Shown one piece after another: positions 1 through 7,813 of a DNA stretch of 64,000 nt. Positions within the stretch are counted from its first letter, which is position 1; each line of letters begins with the position of its first letter. The translations under genes were made by a program, and so were the position numbers. The notes below the pieces were generated by a model. It saw nothing but the letters and a program-made list of their open reading frames with translations, was not told the DNA's origin and made no database searches. The stretch lies in NCBI RefSeq assembly GCF_900215205.1, contig NZ_OBDY01000006.1, positions 124,001 to 188,000 on the forward strand. Reading direction: 5' to 3'. Source of the DNA: Paractinoplanes atraurantiacus. GTDB lineage: Bacteria; Actinomycetota; Actinomycetes; Mycobacteriales; Micromonosporaceae.

Positions 1-2
1 TG

Positions 3-980
3 GAGTTCCGTCGCGGTCACGCGGACCGGCGGCGGTGGGGTCTTGCGCGGCGGCACGCGACGAAGTTGTGCCGGTTACATGGCTGTTCGCGACGGTGCGG
101 GGAGCTGGGCTTGCATGATCCGATGGAGCGGATACCGCCGTTGGTCTGGGATGACGATGTCGAGTGGGTGCGGCGCCCGGGTCCGGCCGGCCCCGTTGAC
201 CAGGCGGGAGCCGCTGACGGCCTGGACGGCGTGCCGTTGGCTGCGCCTGTTGAGCGCGCGGCCGAGCCGGCCGTGACCGAAGCGTCAGCACGAGCCGAAC
301 TGGTCGCGTCGGCCCAGGCCCGGACGCTAGCGGTAGTGCAGGAGCCGACGGCCGAGGCCCAGGCCATAGTGCGAGCTGAGCCGACCGTTCAGGCTGAGCC
401 GACCGTTCAGGCTGGGCCGGCTGCTGAGGCTGAGCCGACTGCTCAGGCCGAGCCGACCGTTCAGGCTGAGCCGGCTGCTGAGGCTGAGCCGACTGCTCAG
501 GCCGAGCCGACCGCTCAGGCGCAACCGGTAGCGCAGACCGAGGGGGTGGCGCAGACGGCGGAAGCGCAGGCCGAAGTGGCGGCGCAGACGGCGGAAGCGC
601 AGTCCGAGGCGGAAGCGCAGGCCGAAGTGGCGGCGCAGACGGCGGAAGCGCAGTCCGAGGCGGAAGCGCAGGCCGAAGTGGCGGCGCCGGCAGAGATCAC
701 CGCGTGGACCGGGTCCGCCGGACTGTGTAAATTTTCGCGCCCCGCCGTGGATCTCGGACGTAGGCGGCGGTCTCGCCATTCGGCATCGAACGTTCCGGCA
801 CTATCCGAGCGCGGCATGCGGCGTTATGGGCGGACCGGATCACACAATTCTTCGTCGACACCTGGCTCGCGAGCGAGGCAATTTCACTGCCGACTGAAGC
901 CAGCCTACTCCACTACCGCGAATGGCACCAGTCGAAATCCCGGCGAAGAATCCCTCGACGGGCGAACAGTGAATTCTTAA
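3..980 (+). CDS. Partial repeat-rich hypothetical protein
   Basis: The frame is open from the left edge, so the gene probably begins outside the window. The first part is Arg-rich with a CRLHGCSRRC cysteine cluster, which loosely recalls a zinc or HNH-type motif but is not assignable. From about 375 there are ten 6-residue units of the AEPTVQ type, then a 17-residue unit (AQAEV..SEAE) repeated in tandem to about 690. G/C-ending codons hold through the repeats. After about 720 composition and codon use no longer look coding, so the true end may lie near 720, possibly in another frame (a TAA follows GTG near 727 in the shifted frame). Function unknown. An internal ATG at 123 is an alternative start. 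Confidence 0.4.
   Translation, partial: EFRRGHADRRRWGLARRHATKLCRLHGCSRRCGELGLHDPMERIPPLVWDDDVEWVRRPGPAGPVDQAGAADGLDGVPLAAPVERAAEPAVTEASARAELVASAQARTLAVVQEPTAEAQAIVRAEPTVQAEPTVQAGPAAEAEPTAQAEPTVQAEPAAEAEPTAQAEPTAQAQPVAQTEGVAQTAEAQAEVAAQTAEAQSEAEAQAEVAAQTAEAQSEAEAQAEVAAPAEITAWTGSAGLCKFSRPAVDLGRRRRSRHSASNVPALSERGMRRYGRTGSHNSSSTPGSRARQFHCRLKPAYSTTANGTSRNPGEESLDGRTVNS
375..690 (+). repeat. Tandem 18-bp and 51-bp coding repeats
   Basis: Units of 18 bp (GCTGAGCCGACCGTTCAG and variants) run from 375 to about 554. A 51-bp unit follows at 564-614 and 615-665, with a partial third copy to about 690. The units keep the reading frame and encode Ala/Glu/Gln/Pro-rich repeats. Near-identical copies suggest recent expansion by slippage or unequal recombination. 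Confidence 0.8.
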
Positions 981-1149
981 ACGCTCCGCGCCTGCCTGAT
1001 CGAATGCTTTCTCGCCGGCATGAGCGTGCCGGAGTAGCGTGCGGTCACTCACCGTTATCGCGCGCAGCAGTCCGGTCCGGCGCGGGTGTGCTGTGGCGAA
1101 CCGCTGAAAGATGATCATCCTGGCGGGCTCGGGTCGGCATGATCTAGGC
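721..1149. other. Stretch without a supported gene
   Basis: The frame of the repeat protein stays open to 980, but residue composition and third-position G+C fall off after about 720 and I cannot match it to any family. No hairpin terminator, promoter pair or RNA gene stands out before the next supported start at 1150. Confidence 0.4.
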
Positions 1150-2145
1150 ATGCTGGTCGAGGTACTGCTGGATGCGCCTGTTCACGTGCACTACGGGTTT
1201 CTGACCCTGGGTGCGAACGAGGCGGGGCCGGAGGATGCCGCGCGTGGGCAAGTGAACGGGCTGTGCGGGGCGGCGGTTCCAGGGGTGCTTCACCTGCACA
1301 CCGAGCTGCACACGGGTGAGGTGCACGTCCGGGTCGAGTTGTACGCGGCAGAACCGGCGCTCGGTGATGAATGGCGGGATGTCGTGGAAGTTCTGTACAC
1401 GACGACGGCCGAGGATCTGGCGCTCGGCGGGTTCGACTCGTCGGTGGGGCCGGTCGATCTGCCGCCGGGCGTCTACCGGGCGCGCTACTGCGCCGCCGAC
1501 ATGCGGGGAGAAGATCGCTATCTGTTGCAGTTCTGGCCGGCGACCGGCGTGGACCGCATCGTGCGGCAAGGCAGCGATTACGCCGCGTACTGGCATCGAG
1601 AAGGACCCGAACCCACCCTGACCCGCGATGAGCTGGCCGGGCGGGTGGCGGATCTGCGGCGGCGCCGGGCCGAGCGGGAGGCGGGCGAGGCCGAGGAGGA
1701 GCTCGACGAGATCTGGGAGGGGGACGTCCCGGACGATCCGCGCCTGCGCGAGGCCGGCTGGTACGCGGCGTCGCTGTGGCGGCTCGACCCGGCGATCGTC
1801 GAGGCGCTGGCCGAGGCCGGCGACCGGGGACGGCGGGCCGTGACCGCGTGGGCGGTCGAGCGGGTCCTCGACGACGCGCAGCTCATGGGGCAGCCGTGGG
1901 CCGGGCCCGCGCTCGCCGCCCTGCGGGACGGATCGCCGCTCGCGGAATGGGAGATCAGGGAGACGCTGCCGCCCATGCCGATCGAGGAGCACAACCTCGA
2001 CGCCGCGCAGAACCTGGCGGCCGAGGTGCTGTTCAACGTCGCCCCGGGCGGTCTCGGCGACGCCTGCGAAGCGGTCATGGAGGCGATCTATCGAAGCTCG
2101 GGCCCGGAGGTGGTGCTGGACGGCGTACGGCGAATGCTGGGCTGA
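1150..2145 (+). CDS. Conserved hypothetical protein
   Basis: About 331 residues when started at the ATG at 1150 (MLVEVLLDAPVHVHYGF). An upstream in-frame start at 1111 would add 13 poorly conserved-looking residues. The N-terminal ~150 residues look beta-rich (many V/H/G), the rest helical and acidic with a charged RRRRAEREAGEAEEE segment near residues 170-185. No signal peptide or membrane segment. The 3' end overlaps the convergent phosphatase gene by 58 bp. I do not recognise the family. The N-terminal half could be a small beta-sandwich and the C-terminal half a helical domain, but that is only composition-based. Confidence 0.7.
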   Translation: MLVEVLLDAPVHVHYGFLTLGANEAGPEDAARGQVNGLCGAAVPGVLHLHTELHTGEVHVRVELYAAEPALGDEWRDVVEVLYTTTAEDLALGGFDSSVGPVDLPPGVYRARYCAADMRGEDRYLLQFWPATGVDRIVRQGSDYAAYWHREGPEPTLTRDELAGRVADLRRRRAEREAGEAEEELDEIWEGDVPDDPRLREAGWYAASLWRLDPAIVEALAEAGDRGRRAVTAWAVERVLDDAQLMGQPWAGPALAALRDGSPLAEWEIRETLPPMPIEEHNLDAAQNLAAEVLFNVAPGGLGDACEAVMEAIYRSSGPEVVLDGVRRMLG

Positions 2146-2753
2146 AACCCGAGGGTGACCACCTGCCGGTTGTGGAAGTAGCCGTCCTCGCGCAGCGTCG
2201 TGATGCTGCCCGGCGGGACGTGCATGTTCACGTAGCCCAGCGACTCGATCGGCATCTTGATCCAGGCCGCCACGACGAAGGTGAACGCGAACCCGTGCGT
2301 CACGACGATGTGGTGCTCCGCCGGCTGCCGCAGCAATTCGTCCACCGCCGCGTAGACGCGCGTGGCGAACGCCGTCCTGGTCTCGGCCCCTTCGATCCCC
2401 TCGTCGTGGTTCATCCGGTCACCCACCGCGGGCGGCGGCACGAAGTGACGGCGAAGCCATTCTTGCGGTCGTCCTTCGGCCACGCCGTACGACTTCTCCC
2501 GCAACCCACGATCGAGCCGCGCCTCGACCCCGAACACCCGCCCGATAGCGTCCGCAGTCTCCCGGGTCCGCCGCAGATCCGAAGAGGACAAAGCGACCTG
2601 CACGTCCTCAGGGATGGCCCCGCGCAGCGTCTGAGCGATGACCGACGCGGCCGACAGGCCGTCCGCCGTGAGCCGCGAGTCATGCCACCCACCGACCACC
2701 TTCTCCAGGTGATGCGTAGCTTCCGGATGTGTCACGACATAGACGTTCCGCAC
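2088..2753 (-). CDS. Histidine phosphatase family protein
   Basis: 221 residues, GTG start at 2753. The N-terminus reads VYVVTHPEATHH, the position of the RHG motif in the phosphoglycerate-mutase/acid-phosphatase superfamily. In this subfamily the Arg is replaced, while the phospho-accepting His is kept. Later motifs fit: SSDLRRTRETADAI (second Arg of the pocket), the GLREKSYG segment, and VVTHGFAF with the second catalytic His. It probably hydrolyses a small phosphoester in the cytosol; the substrate is unknown. It lies just downstream of a decayed methyltransferase on the same strand, with which it overlaps by a few codons. Confidence 0.85.
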   Translation of the reverse strand: MRNVYVVTHPEATHHLEKVVGGWHDSRLTADGLSAASVIAQTLRGAIPEDVQVALSSSDLRRTRETADAIGRVFGVEARLDRGLREKSYGVAEGRPQEWLRRHFVPPPAVGDRMNHDEGIEGAETRTAFATRVYAAVDELLRQPAEHHIVVTHGFAFTFVVAAWIKMPIESLGYVNMHVPPGSITTLREDGYFHNRQVVTLGFQPSIRRTPSSTTSGPELR

Positions 2754-3020
2754 CAGGTCCTCCCGACCAGAATGATCTCGCCCGAATCCGCAGTGAGCGG
2801 ATCCCAGCCCTTGGCCCGCGGGTTGCGAGATTCAAAGGCCGGAGTTCCCGGGTGTACGAGGGCTCGCCGCAGATCGCGGAGCGCGCGCCCACGCTTCGTC
2901 GTCCAGGAAAACCTGCGCCACATGACCGGACATGACCGCGATGTCAGCCGACTGCGCCGCGTGGAAGCGACAGTCGTGGTCGTTTGCGTTCAGCTTGTCG
3001 TACGCCTCAGCGAAGTCCAT
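2732..3020 (-). pseudogene. Decayed class I SAM methyltransferase
   Basis: On the minus strand from 3020 the frame gives MDFAEAYDKLNANDHDCRF, like the start of actinobacterial class I methyltransferases. It then jumps to ADIAVMSGHVAQVFLDDEAW, the post-motif-II segment of that family. The SAM-binding motif I region that should lie between is missing. After EAWARA the frame breaks. Continuing in a second frame (2923 to 2732) gives RALRDLRRALVHPGTPAFESR, the expected continuation. The break lies in a (GC)n run near 2890, where two extra bases would restore the frame. The product would lack the cofactor loop and the C-terminus, so I call it a pseudogene. Confidence 0.75.
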
Positions 3021-3519
3021 GAACCCTCTCCGCGAGCCGCCGGGTCTCGTCGTCGAACAGGACGAGCTGGACCGTGTCGACGTCGGCGGTGGAGGACTCG
3101 ATGGCGGTCAGGGCCTGGGCGACCGCGTCCTCCTTGGGCCAGCGGTAGATGCCGGACGAGATCAGCGGGAACGACACCGAGCGGGCGCCCAGCTCGGCCG
3201 CGACGGCCAGCGCGTTGGTGTAGCAGGCGCGCAGCACGGGGGAGCGGTCCTCATCCGTACTGTAAACCGGTCCGACGGTGTGAATGACCCAGCGGGAGGG
3301 CAGGCGGCCGGCGGTGGTGGCGACCGCCTGACCCGCCGCGAGGCCGCGGCCGTAGTGGGAGGCGCGCAGGGCCCGGCACTCCTCGAGGATGGCCGGTCCG
3401 CCCTTGCGGTGGATCGCGCCGTCGACCCCGCCGCCGCCGAGCAGCGAGGAGTTGGCCGCGTTGACGATGGCGTCGGTGGACGCCGCGGTGATGTCGCCGG
3501 TGGCCAGTTCGATGTGCAT
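3007..3519 (-). CDS. Macrodomain protein, O-acetyl-ADP-ribose deacetylase-like
   Basis: 170 residues from the ATG at 3519 (MHIELATGDIT); the frame is open further upstream but that extension is antisense to the next gene. It is a single macrodomain of the YmdB/MacroD type. GDIT occurs at residues 8-11, NAANSSLLGGGGVDGAIH at 20-37 (ADP-ribose loop, with the Asn and Asp expected for deacetylation) and the second loop PLISSGIYRWP at about 118-128. The family hydrolyses O-acetyl-ADP-ribose and can remove mono-ADP-ribose from proteins. Its last 14 bases overlap the start of the decayed methyltransferase on the same strand. Confidence 0.9.
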   Translation of the reverse strand: MHIELATGDITAASTDAIVNAANSSLLGGGGVDGAIHRKGGPAILEECRALRASHYGRGLAAGQAVATTAGRLPSRWVIHTVGPVYSTDEDRSPVLRACYTNALAVAAELGARSVSFPLISSGIYRWPKEDAVAQALTAIESSTADVDTVQLVLFDDETRRLAERVHGLR

Positions 3520-3643
3520 GGGTGATTTATAGCGATCGAGACCGGAAGATGCCATGCAATTTGCACTGTCAGTGTCACGACTGGTGACGGAATGGTCGCG
3601 GAGGGGATTGGCGGCTGTTGCGCGGCCGTGATATGCCCGGTCC

Positions 3644-4390
3644 GTGGGTCGACACGAGGACGACGGGGCCGTCACGGCGGTCGTGGACCACGACACCGGC
3701 ATCATCGAGCTGAGCGTGCGCGGGCGCTGGAACCGGCAGGTCTGGCTCGAGTCGTACCGGATGCTGAACAAGTGCCTGGCCGGCCACCCGGCCGGTCTGG
3801 TCCTCGACCTGTCCGCCTTCGAGGATCCGCGGGCCGGCAGCACCTCGTTGTGGCTGACCGCCGCCGCCCAGGGCGAGCGCATGGAGCCACCCGTGCCCGT
3901 CGTGACCTGCATGGCCGCGCCCAACCTGACCTCGGGCCTGGCCCGGATGCCGCGCTTCGCCTCGATCCGTTCGGCCCGCACCGCCATCACCAGCCATCGG
4001 ACCATGACTTCCCAGGTACGCCTTCAGCTCCAGCCCCGCCCGTCCTCTTCGGCGAGCGCCCGCCAGCTGGTCACCGCCGCCTGCGAGGAGTGGGGCATGC
4101 CGATGCTGCTGCCCCGGGCCCGCCTGGTCGCGACGGAACTGGTCAGCAACGCCGTACGCCATGCCCGTACCGAGATCGACGTCGTCATCTCCCACCGCGG
4201 CCAGGTCCGCCGCCCGATCTCCCGCCGCACCACGTACCTGCACCTGGCCGTCTACGACCGCGACCACAACATGCCCGAACCCAACGGCGGCCGGGGCCTG
4301 CACATCATCCGCGTGGCGTCGCAGGGCTGGGGCGCCCTGCCCACCCACGAGGGCAAGGTCGTCTGGGCCCTGCTCCGCGAACAGGACTGA
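3644..4390 (+). CDS. STAS-HATPase anti-sigma-type regulatory protein
   Basis: 248 residues, GTG start. An N-terminal STAS-like domain (about 12-105, GLVLDLSAFEDPRAGSTSLW) is fused to a GHKL ATPase domain (about 125-245). The ATPase N-box ELVSNAVRH sits at 165-173 and the glycine box GGRGLHII at 215-222. This is the pattern of RsbW/SpoIIAB-like serine kinases of actinobacteria. Such proteins act in partner-switching control of sigma factors. A fusion of an antagonist-like and a kinase-like domain is a known variant. The STAS phospho-Ser position is not certain. No sigma factor is adjacent, so the target is unknown. Confidence 0.8.
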   Translation: MGRHEDDGAVTAVVDHDTGIIELSVRGRWNRQVWLESYRMLNKCLAGHPAGLVLDLSAFEDPRAGSTSLWLTAAAQGERMEPPVPVVTCMAAPNLTSGLARMPRFASIRSARTAITSHRTMTSQVRLQLQPRPSSSASARQLVTAACEEWGMPMLLPRARLVATELVSNAVRHARTEIDVVISHRGQVRRPISRRTTYLHLAVYDRDHNMPEPNGGRGLHIIRVASQGWGALPTHEGKVVWALLREQD

Positions 4391-4543
4391 CCCGGGCGGA
4401 GGTGCCTTCAGGCGGGCGAGTTCCGAATACTGCTCAGCGGCCCGGGCAAGCGCGCCGCCGGCCGGCGGAGAGTTCGCCGGGCCGAAGCGGGCCTCACCGG
4501 CGCGGCCGTACCGATAGAGGATCTGCCGGCCGTAGGCCCACAT
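4391..4543 (-). CDS. Possible small ORF abutting the upstream stop
   Basis: An ATG at 4543 follows directly on the TGA of the upstream gene (TGAATG). It opens MWAYGRQILYRYGRAGEARF with strong G/C third positions for about 50 codons. The frame then continues antisense into the STAS-HATPase gene without a stop until 3575, so its true end is unclear. It may be a remnant of a longer coupled gene truncated by a past deletion. No family recognised. Confidence 0.25.
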
Positions 4544-4891
4544 TCAGCTTTTGGTGAGGGAGAACTGCAGGCGCCAGCCGGCCTCTTCGAGGGCTGAGGT
4601 GTGGTGGGCCAGGACGTCTTCGACGCTGCGGGCGGCCCGGCCCTCGGCGGCCCGGCTCACCTCGACGTCGAGCTCGGCCAGGCCCTGGTCGAGGGAGGCC
4701 ATGTATGTGGACCACTCGCGCTCGGTGGCCAGGTCGCTCTTGTCGTGGGCGCGCTCGAGGCTGTCGCGCAGCTTGCCCAGCGAGGCCCGGATGGGGTCGC
4801 TGAAAGCGGGATGCCGTGCCGCGAAGGTGCGCTCGGCGCCGCTGACCCGTCGGACGACCTTGTCGACCCGCTCCTGCTTCACAGATGTCAC
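4544..4891 (-). CDS. Small helical hypothetical protein
   Basis: 115 residues, GTG start at 4891 (VTSVKQERVDKVVRRVSG). It is predicted all-helical with charged heptad-like spacing (LRDSLERAHDKSDLATERE) and no membrane segment or signal. Codon bias is typical of the region. No recognised domain. It could be a coiled-coil or four-helix protein. The gene stands between the M48 protease (divergent, about 120 bp away) and the STAS-HATPase gene (convergent). Confidence 0.6.
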   Translation of the reverse strand: MTSVKQERVDKVVRRVSGAERTFAARHPAFSDPIRASLGKLRDSLERAHDKSDLATEREWSTYMASLDQGLAELDVEVSRAAEGRAARSVEDVLAHHTSALEEAGWRLQFSLTKS

Positions 4892-5009
4892 CGCGCCACG
4901 TTACGACCCGCCGGCGCCGAACCGGAAGATTCCGGATGAACAGAGAGTGCTTTCCCACACACGTAAACGGGGTTGCGCCGGAGAACGTCGTCGTGCATGA
5001 TCATCCGCC

Positions 5010-6170
5010 GTGACACTTGTGGATGTCGATGCCGGGACGCCTGTCGTCTTCGGAGGGAAATGGCTGGACCGGCGGCTGCACCGGGTGGCCGTGCGCCTCA
5101 CCGAGAGCCAATTCAAAAGCTTGGCTGAGGGGCCTCTCGTACGCCGGGGCGCGAGCCCGGCCCGGCTGGCCACGATGGCCGTGTCGGTCGTCCTGCTGGC
5201 GGCGGTGCTGGCGCTGGCCGCACTCGGCGTCTGGCTCGTCCTCTACGACTTCTTCAGCGTCAGCACGGTGCTGGGGCTGGTGCTGCTCGCCGTCGCCTTC
5301 GTGCTGCGGCCCCGCCTGCCCGGCCTTCCCGGCGACGTGATCGTGCTCGACCCGGCCCGAACGCCGGCCCTGGTCGCCCTGGTCGAGCGGGTGGCGACGG
5401 CGGTGGGCGCGCCGGCGCCGAGCATTTTGCTGCTGGGGTACGGCTTCAACGCGTACACCACGATTGTGGGTCTCAAACGGGAACGCGCGCTGTGCCTCGG
5501 GCTGCCGCTGTGGGCGACGCTCGAGCCGCAGGAGCGGGTGGCGTTGCTGGGCCACGAGATGGGCCACTTCGTCAACGGCGACGTGCGGCGCGGGCTGCTG
5601 ACCCAGATGGCCCGGACGACCCTGGCCAAGGTGGCGGCCCTGTTCAGCACGCGCAACGAGTGCGACGACCTGATCGCGATGGTGACCTCCGTGATCATCA
5701 ACGTGATCAACGCGGTCGTGTCGCGCACCTCGATGGCGCTGCAACTGTTGATCGAGTGGACGAGCTTGCGTGACCGGCAGCGGGCCGAATATCTCGCCGA
5801 CGAGTTCGGCGCCCGGGCCGGTGGCTCGGCGGCGGCGGCCACCCTGGCCGACTCCATGCTGCTGCACGAGCCGATCGACACGGTGGTGCGCCGGGAGGCC
5901 CGCGCGGGCAACGGGCCGGACGCCTGGCTGGCGGCGGCCCGTGTGGCCCGCGCCAACCAGGCGCCTGATCTGCCCGCGAGGCGGCTGCTGTCCCGTCGCG
6001 CCGAGGCCTCGCTGTTCGCGTCGCACCCGCCCGCCGGCATGCGGGCCGCCATGGTGGAGCAGCGGCCGCAGCTGCCGGCCGCCGTCGTGCTCACCGAGGC
6101 CGAGTCGGCCCGCATCGACGCCGAGCTGGCCCCGCACGTCAAGAGGGTGCGCCTGGCCCTCACGCAGTGA
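5010..6170 (+). CDS. M48 family membrane metalloprotease
   Basis: 386 residues, GTG start. Two hydrophobic segments (about 55-78 and 82-99) form a membrane hairpin. A zinc-peptidase domain follows, with HEMGH at 182-186 as the zinc/catalytic motif and the downstream ligand motif ExxxD (RAEYLADEFG, Glu at 260). This matches HtpX/Ste24-type M48 peptidases, which clip membrane or secreted proteins. A further hydrophobic stretch near 224-240 is usual for the family. It ends 11 bp inside the convergent esterase gene. The substrate cannot be deduced. Confidence 0.88.
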   Translation: MTLVDVDAGTPVVFGGKWLDRRLHRVAVRLTESQFKSLAEGPLVRRGASPARLATMAVSVVLLAAVLALAALGVWLVLYDFFSVSTVLGLVLLAVAFVLRPRLPGLPGDVIVLDPARTPALVALVERVATAVGAPAPSILLLGYGFNAYTTIVGLKRERALCLGLPLWATLEPQERVALLGHEMGHFVNGDVRRGLLTQMARTTLAKVAALFSTRNECDDLIAMVTSVIINVINAVVSRTSMALQLLIEWTSLRDRQRAEYLADEFGARAGGSAAAATLADSMLLHEPIDTVVRREARAGNGPDAWLAAARVARANQAPDLPARRLLSRRAEASLFASHPPAGMRAAMVEQRPQLPAAVVLTEAESARIDAELAPHVKRVRLALTQ

Positions 6171-7119
6171 CGGCCGGCCCCAGGAACCGCAGGGCGTTCT
6201 CCTCGTCGAGGATGCCGCCGCCCTCATGGCCGTTGTACTCCCACACCTTCATCTCCTTGGGGCCGGCGTAGTTGTGGAACGCGCCGTACACAGTGGAGGA
6301 CGGGCAGATCGCGTCGCGCAGGGCCACCGAGAAGAGTGCCGGCGCGGTCGCCCGGGCCGCGAAGTTGACGCCGTCGAAGTAGGCGAGCGTCTGGAACACC
6401 TGCTCCTCCTCACCGCGGTGCACGGCCAGGTAGTTGATGATCTCCCGGTACGGAAAGGCATCGGTGACGCGCACGGCGCGCGGGAAGTCGCAGAGGAACG
6501 GTACGAAGGCCACCACCCCGGCCAGGTCCCGGCGGAGACCGGCCACCGCGAGGGACATGCCGCCGCCCTGGCTGCCGCCGACGACGTTGATCCGCTCGTT
6601 GTCGACCATCGGCAGGGATCGCGCGGCGTCGACGGCCCGGACCGCGTCGGTGAACAGGCGCCGGTAGTAATAGGTGGCCGGGTCGAGGATGCCGCGGGTC
6701 AGCACGCCCGGCACCTGCGGCTGAGACGGCGCCTCGTCCGGCGTCACGCCGAGGCTCCACCCCGAGCCCTGCCCGCGCGTGTCCATCTGAAGGTGGGCGA
6801 AGCCGGCCGAGGCCCAGAACAGGTTCTCCAGCTCGTGCCCGCGCCCACCGCCGTACCCGACGTACTGCACGACGGCCGGCAGCGGCCCTTCGATCGCGGC
6901 CGGCACGCGCAGCCACGCGTGCACGTCCTGGCCGCCGAAACCACGGAACGTCACGTCGTACGTCGTGATGGTCCTCAGATTCGTCGGCCGCTCGCGCACG
7001 CGTACGTCAATCTCGCCCTGCTCGGAGAGAGTCGAATCCCAGAAGGCGCCGAAGTCGGGCGGTGCGGTGACCGAGCTCCGATAGGTGGCCAGTTGCTCGG
7101 GAGAGAGGTCAGTGATCAC
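6160..7119 (-). CDS. Acetylxylan esterase / cephalosporin-C deacetylase family
   Basis: 319 residues, a full-length AXE1-family (CE7) alpha/beta-hydrolase. The nucleophile elbow is GGSQGGG with Ser183; Asp269 (SVALRDAICPSS) and His298 (YNGHEGGG) complete the triad. These positions are almost exactly those of Bacillus CAH. The RGQG motif at 115-118 is also family-typical. There is no signal peptide, so it acts in the cytosol, probably deacetylating imported acetylated xylo-oligosaccharides or similar esters. It stands alone, with no xylan gene beside it. Confidence 0.9.
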   Translation of the reverse strand: MITDLSPEQLATYRSSVTAPPDFGAFWDSTLSEQGEIDVRVRERPTNLRTITTYDVTFRGFGGQDVHAWLRVPAAIEGPLPAVVQYVGYGGGRGHELENLFWASAGFAHLQMDTRGQGSGWSLGVTPDEAPSQPQVPGVLTRGILDPATYYYRRLFTDAVRAVDAARSLPMVDNERINVVGGSQGGGMSLAVAGLRRDLAGVVAFVPFLCDFPRAVRVTDAFPYREIINYLAVHRGEEEQVFQTLAYFDGVNFAARATAPALFSVALRDAICPSSTVYGAFHNYAGPKEMKVWEYNGHEGGGILDEENALRFLGPAVTA

Positions 7120-7301
7120 GCTGGGAACGTTACGTCCATGACTCCGGCCACCGGTCCGCGACCTCGGCCGGGCTCCGCCGGCAATTGATCCCGAAACTCA
7201 GGGCGCCCAGGCGACGTCGTCGATGCCGAGCCACGGTGCCGTCGCCGCCGCGGCCGGGGTGAGCCCGGTGGACGCGCCCACCTCACGATGCAGATGGAGG
7301 T

Positions 7302-7508
7302 TCAGCGGGCGAGCCAGCTGTTCACGGTGGCGAAGTCGGCCGCGGTCAGGCCGGTTCGTGGGTCGACGCGGTGGAGCAGGGCCGGGGCCGGGTGGGCGGC
7401 CTCGGTCCACCAACGGTCGGTTTCGGTGATCTCGTCGTCCAGCCAGATGAACGGGCGGCCGGCGGCCTGGGCGGTGATGTGCGGGGTCTTCCAGTGCAGG
7501 CCGCTCAC
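7302..7508 (-). pseudogene. C-terminal part of split HAD-type protein
   Basis: 68 codons starting at a GTG (7508) whose last two bases are the first two of the TGA that ends the upstream piece (GTGA overlap). The sequence VSGLHWKTPHITAQAAGRPF then DDEITETDRWW and LHRVDPRTGLTAADF is the second half of a HAD-like family usually encoded as one protein. It carries the conserved DDE acidic segment. It is either a frameshift derivative or a translationally coupled split gene. Confidence 0.6.
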
Positions 7509-7807
7509 GGGTGGGGAGTGGTCTCGGCGGGGAGGGCCAGGACCGGCAGCGCGGGCAGGCCCAGGCGCGGGGCGATCAGGTCGTTCGCGTCGGACATCCA
7601 GGTGGTGGTCCAGATCAGGTCGCAGCCGAGGGCGAGCAGGCGGGGACCGTCGGCCGGGTCGAGGCGGTGCAGCAGCGGATGCGCATGGCCCCGCGCGGAG
7701 GTCTCGGGAGGGGCGAAGGGGCGCGGCGGGTGTGCGGGGCCGGGTGGGGAAGTCTCGCGGTGGGTGAAGGGGAGCAGCGGGCCGTCCACGTCGAGGAAGA
7801 GAAGCAT
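7505..7807 (-). pseudogene. N-terminal part of split HAD-type protein
   Basis: 100 residues beginning MLLFLDVDGPLLPF, the HAD motif I DxD (Asp6, Asp8), followed by LIWTTTWMSDANDLI, which is motif II with its Thr, as in actinobacterial HAD-domain secondary-metabolism and hypothetical proteins. It ends at TTPHP-stop. The family's remaining sequence continues in another frame from 7508, so a single +2/-1 shift separates the parts. Pro-rich residues 13-45 replace a usually shorter loop. The two halves could still pair if both are translated. Confidence 0.65.
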
Positions 7808-7813
7808 CAGGGG

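Noticed and set aside
7198..7290. Short minus-strand sequence ending GIDDVAWAP
   Set aside because: It looks like the C-terminus of a protein, but only about 27 codons from a GTG are available and no family is recognisable. It is too little to call a gene or a remnant.
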